Source: JBBDWK01 sp040902885
Lineage (GTDB): Bacteria > Acidobacteriota > Terriglobia > Bryobacterales > Bryobacteraceae
Length of the DNA: 5,756 bases
Assembly: GCA_040902885.1 (NCBI GenBank)
Contig: JBBDWK010000028.1
Location: 1 to 5,756 of the forward strand
Direction of reading: 5' to 3'
The notes below the pieces were generated by a model. The model had not been told where the DNA came from and ran no database searches. It was given only the letters and a program-made list of their open reading frames with translations. The position numbers and the translations under genes are program-made. Positions 5,756 to 5,756 of this stretch are shown here, one piece after another (within the stretch, counting starts at the first letter, position 1; each line of letters starts with the position of its first letter).

Positions 5756-5756
5756 G

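Overview
The window is a compact, single-strand block of aromatic amino acid biosynthesis genes from a GC-rich bacterium. All seven genes lie on the minus strand. In transcription order (right to left) they are trpC, trpF, trpB, trpA, a stand-alone AroQ-type chorismate mutase, a type I-beta DAHP synthase (aroF) and tyrA (prephenate/arogenate dehydrogenase). Each has family motifs and near-standard length, and none is broken. Junctions are very tight: a 19-nt gap after trpC, then ATGA overlaps at trpF/trpB and trpA/aroQ, an overlap or 1-nt gap at trpB/trpA, TAA abutting ATG at aroQ/aroF, and TGATG at aroF/tyrA. This points to one translationally coupled operon.

The operon joins the last steps of tryptophan synthesis (phosphoribosylanthranilate to tryptophan through TrpF, TrpC and TrpAB), the entry step of the shikimate pathway (DAHP synthase) and the tyrosine branch (chorismate to prephenate to hydroxyphenylpyruvate or tyrosine). 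It resembles the Bacillus aromatic supraoperon in concept but not in order. The genes trpE, trpG, trpD, pheA and an aminotransferase are not in the window.

Both edges hold the same family of short palindromes in inverted orientation: an ACCGGTT-AACCGGT module, a spacer, then two directly abutting 18-nt palindromes with centres built on TGAA/TTCA. The left copy (1-74) ends exactly at the tyrA stop codon. The right copy (5672-5755) sits just upstream of trpC and supplies the ATG of its longest reading frame, so that start is doubtful. The repeats leave almost no untranslated sequence around the operon.

The GC-rich composition, the gene set and this style of palindrome recall soil Acidobacteria such as the Solibacter/Bryobacter group. 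That placement is a recollection-based inference, not proven here. No RNA genes, CRISPR array, insertion sequence or recognisable intrinsic terminator was found. No stretch over 300 bases lacks a gene. The least ordinary features are the flanking palindromes; the enzymes themselves are mostly canonical.
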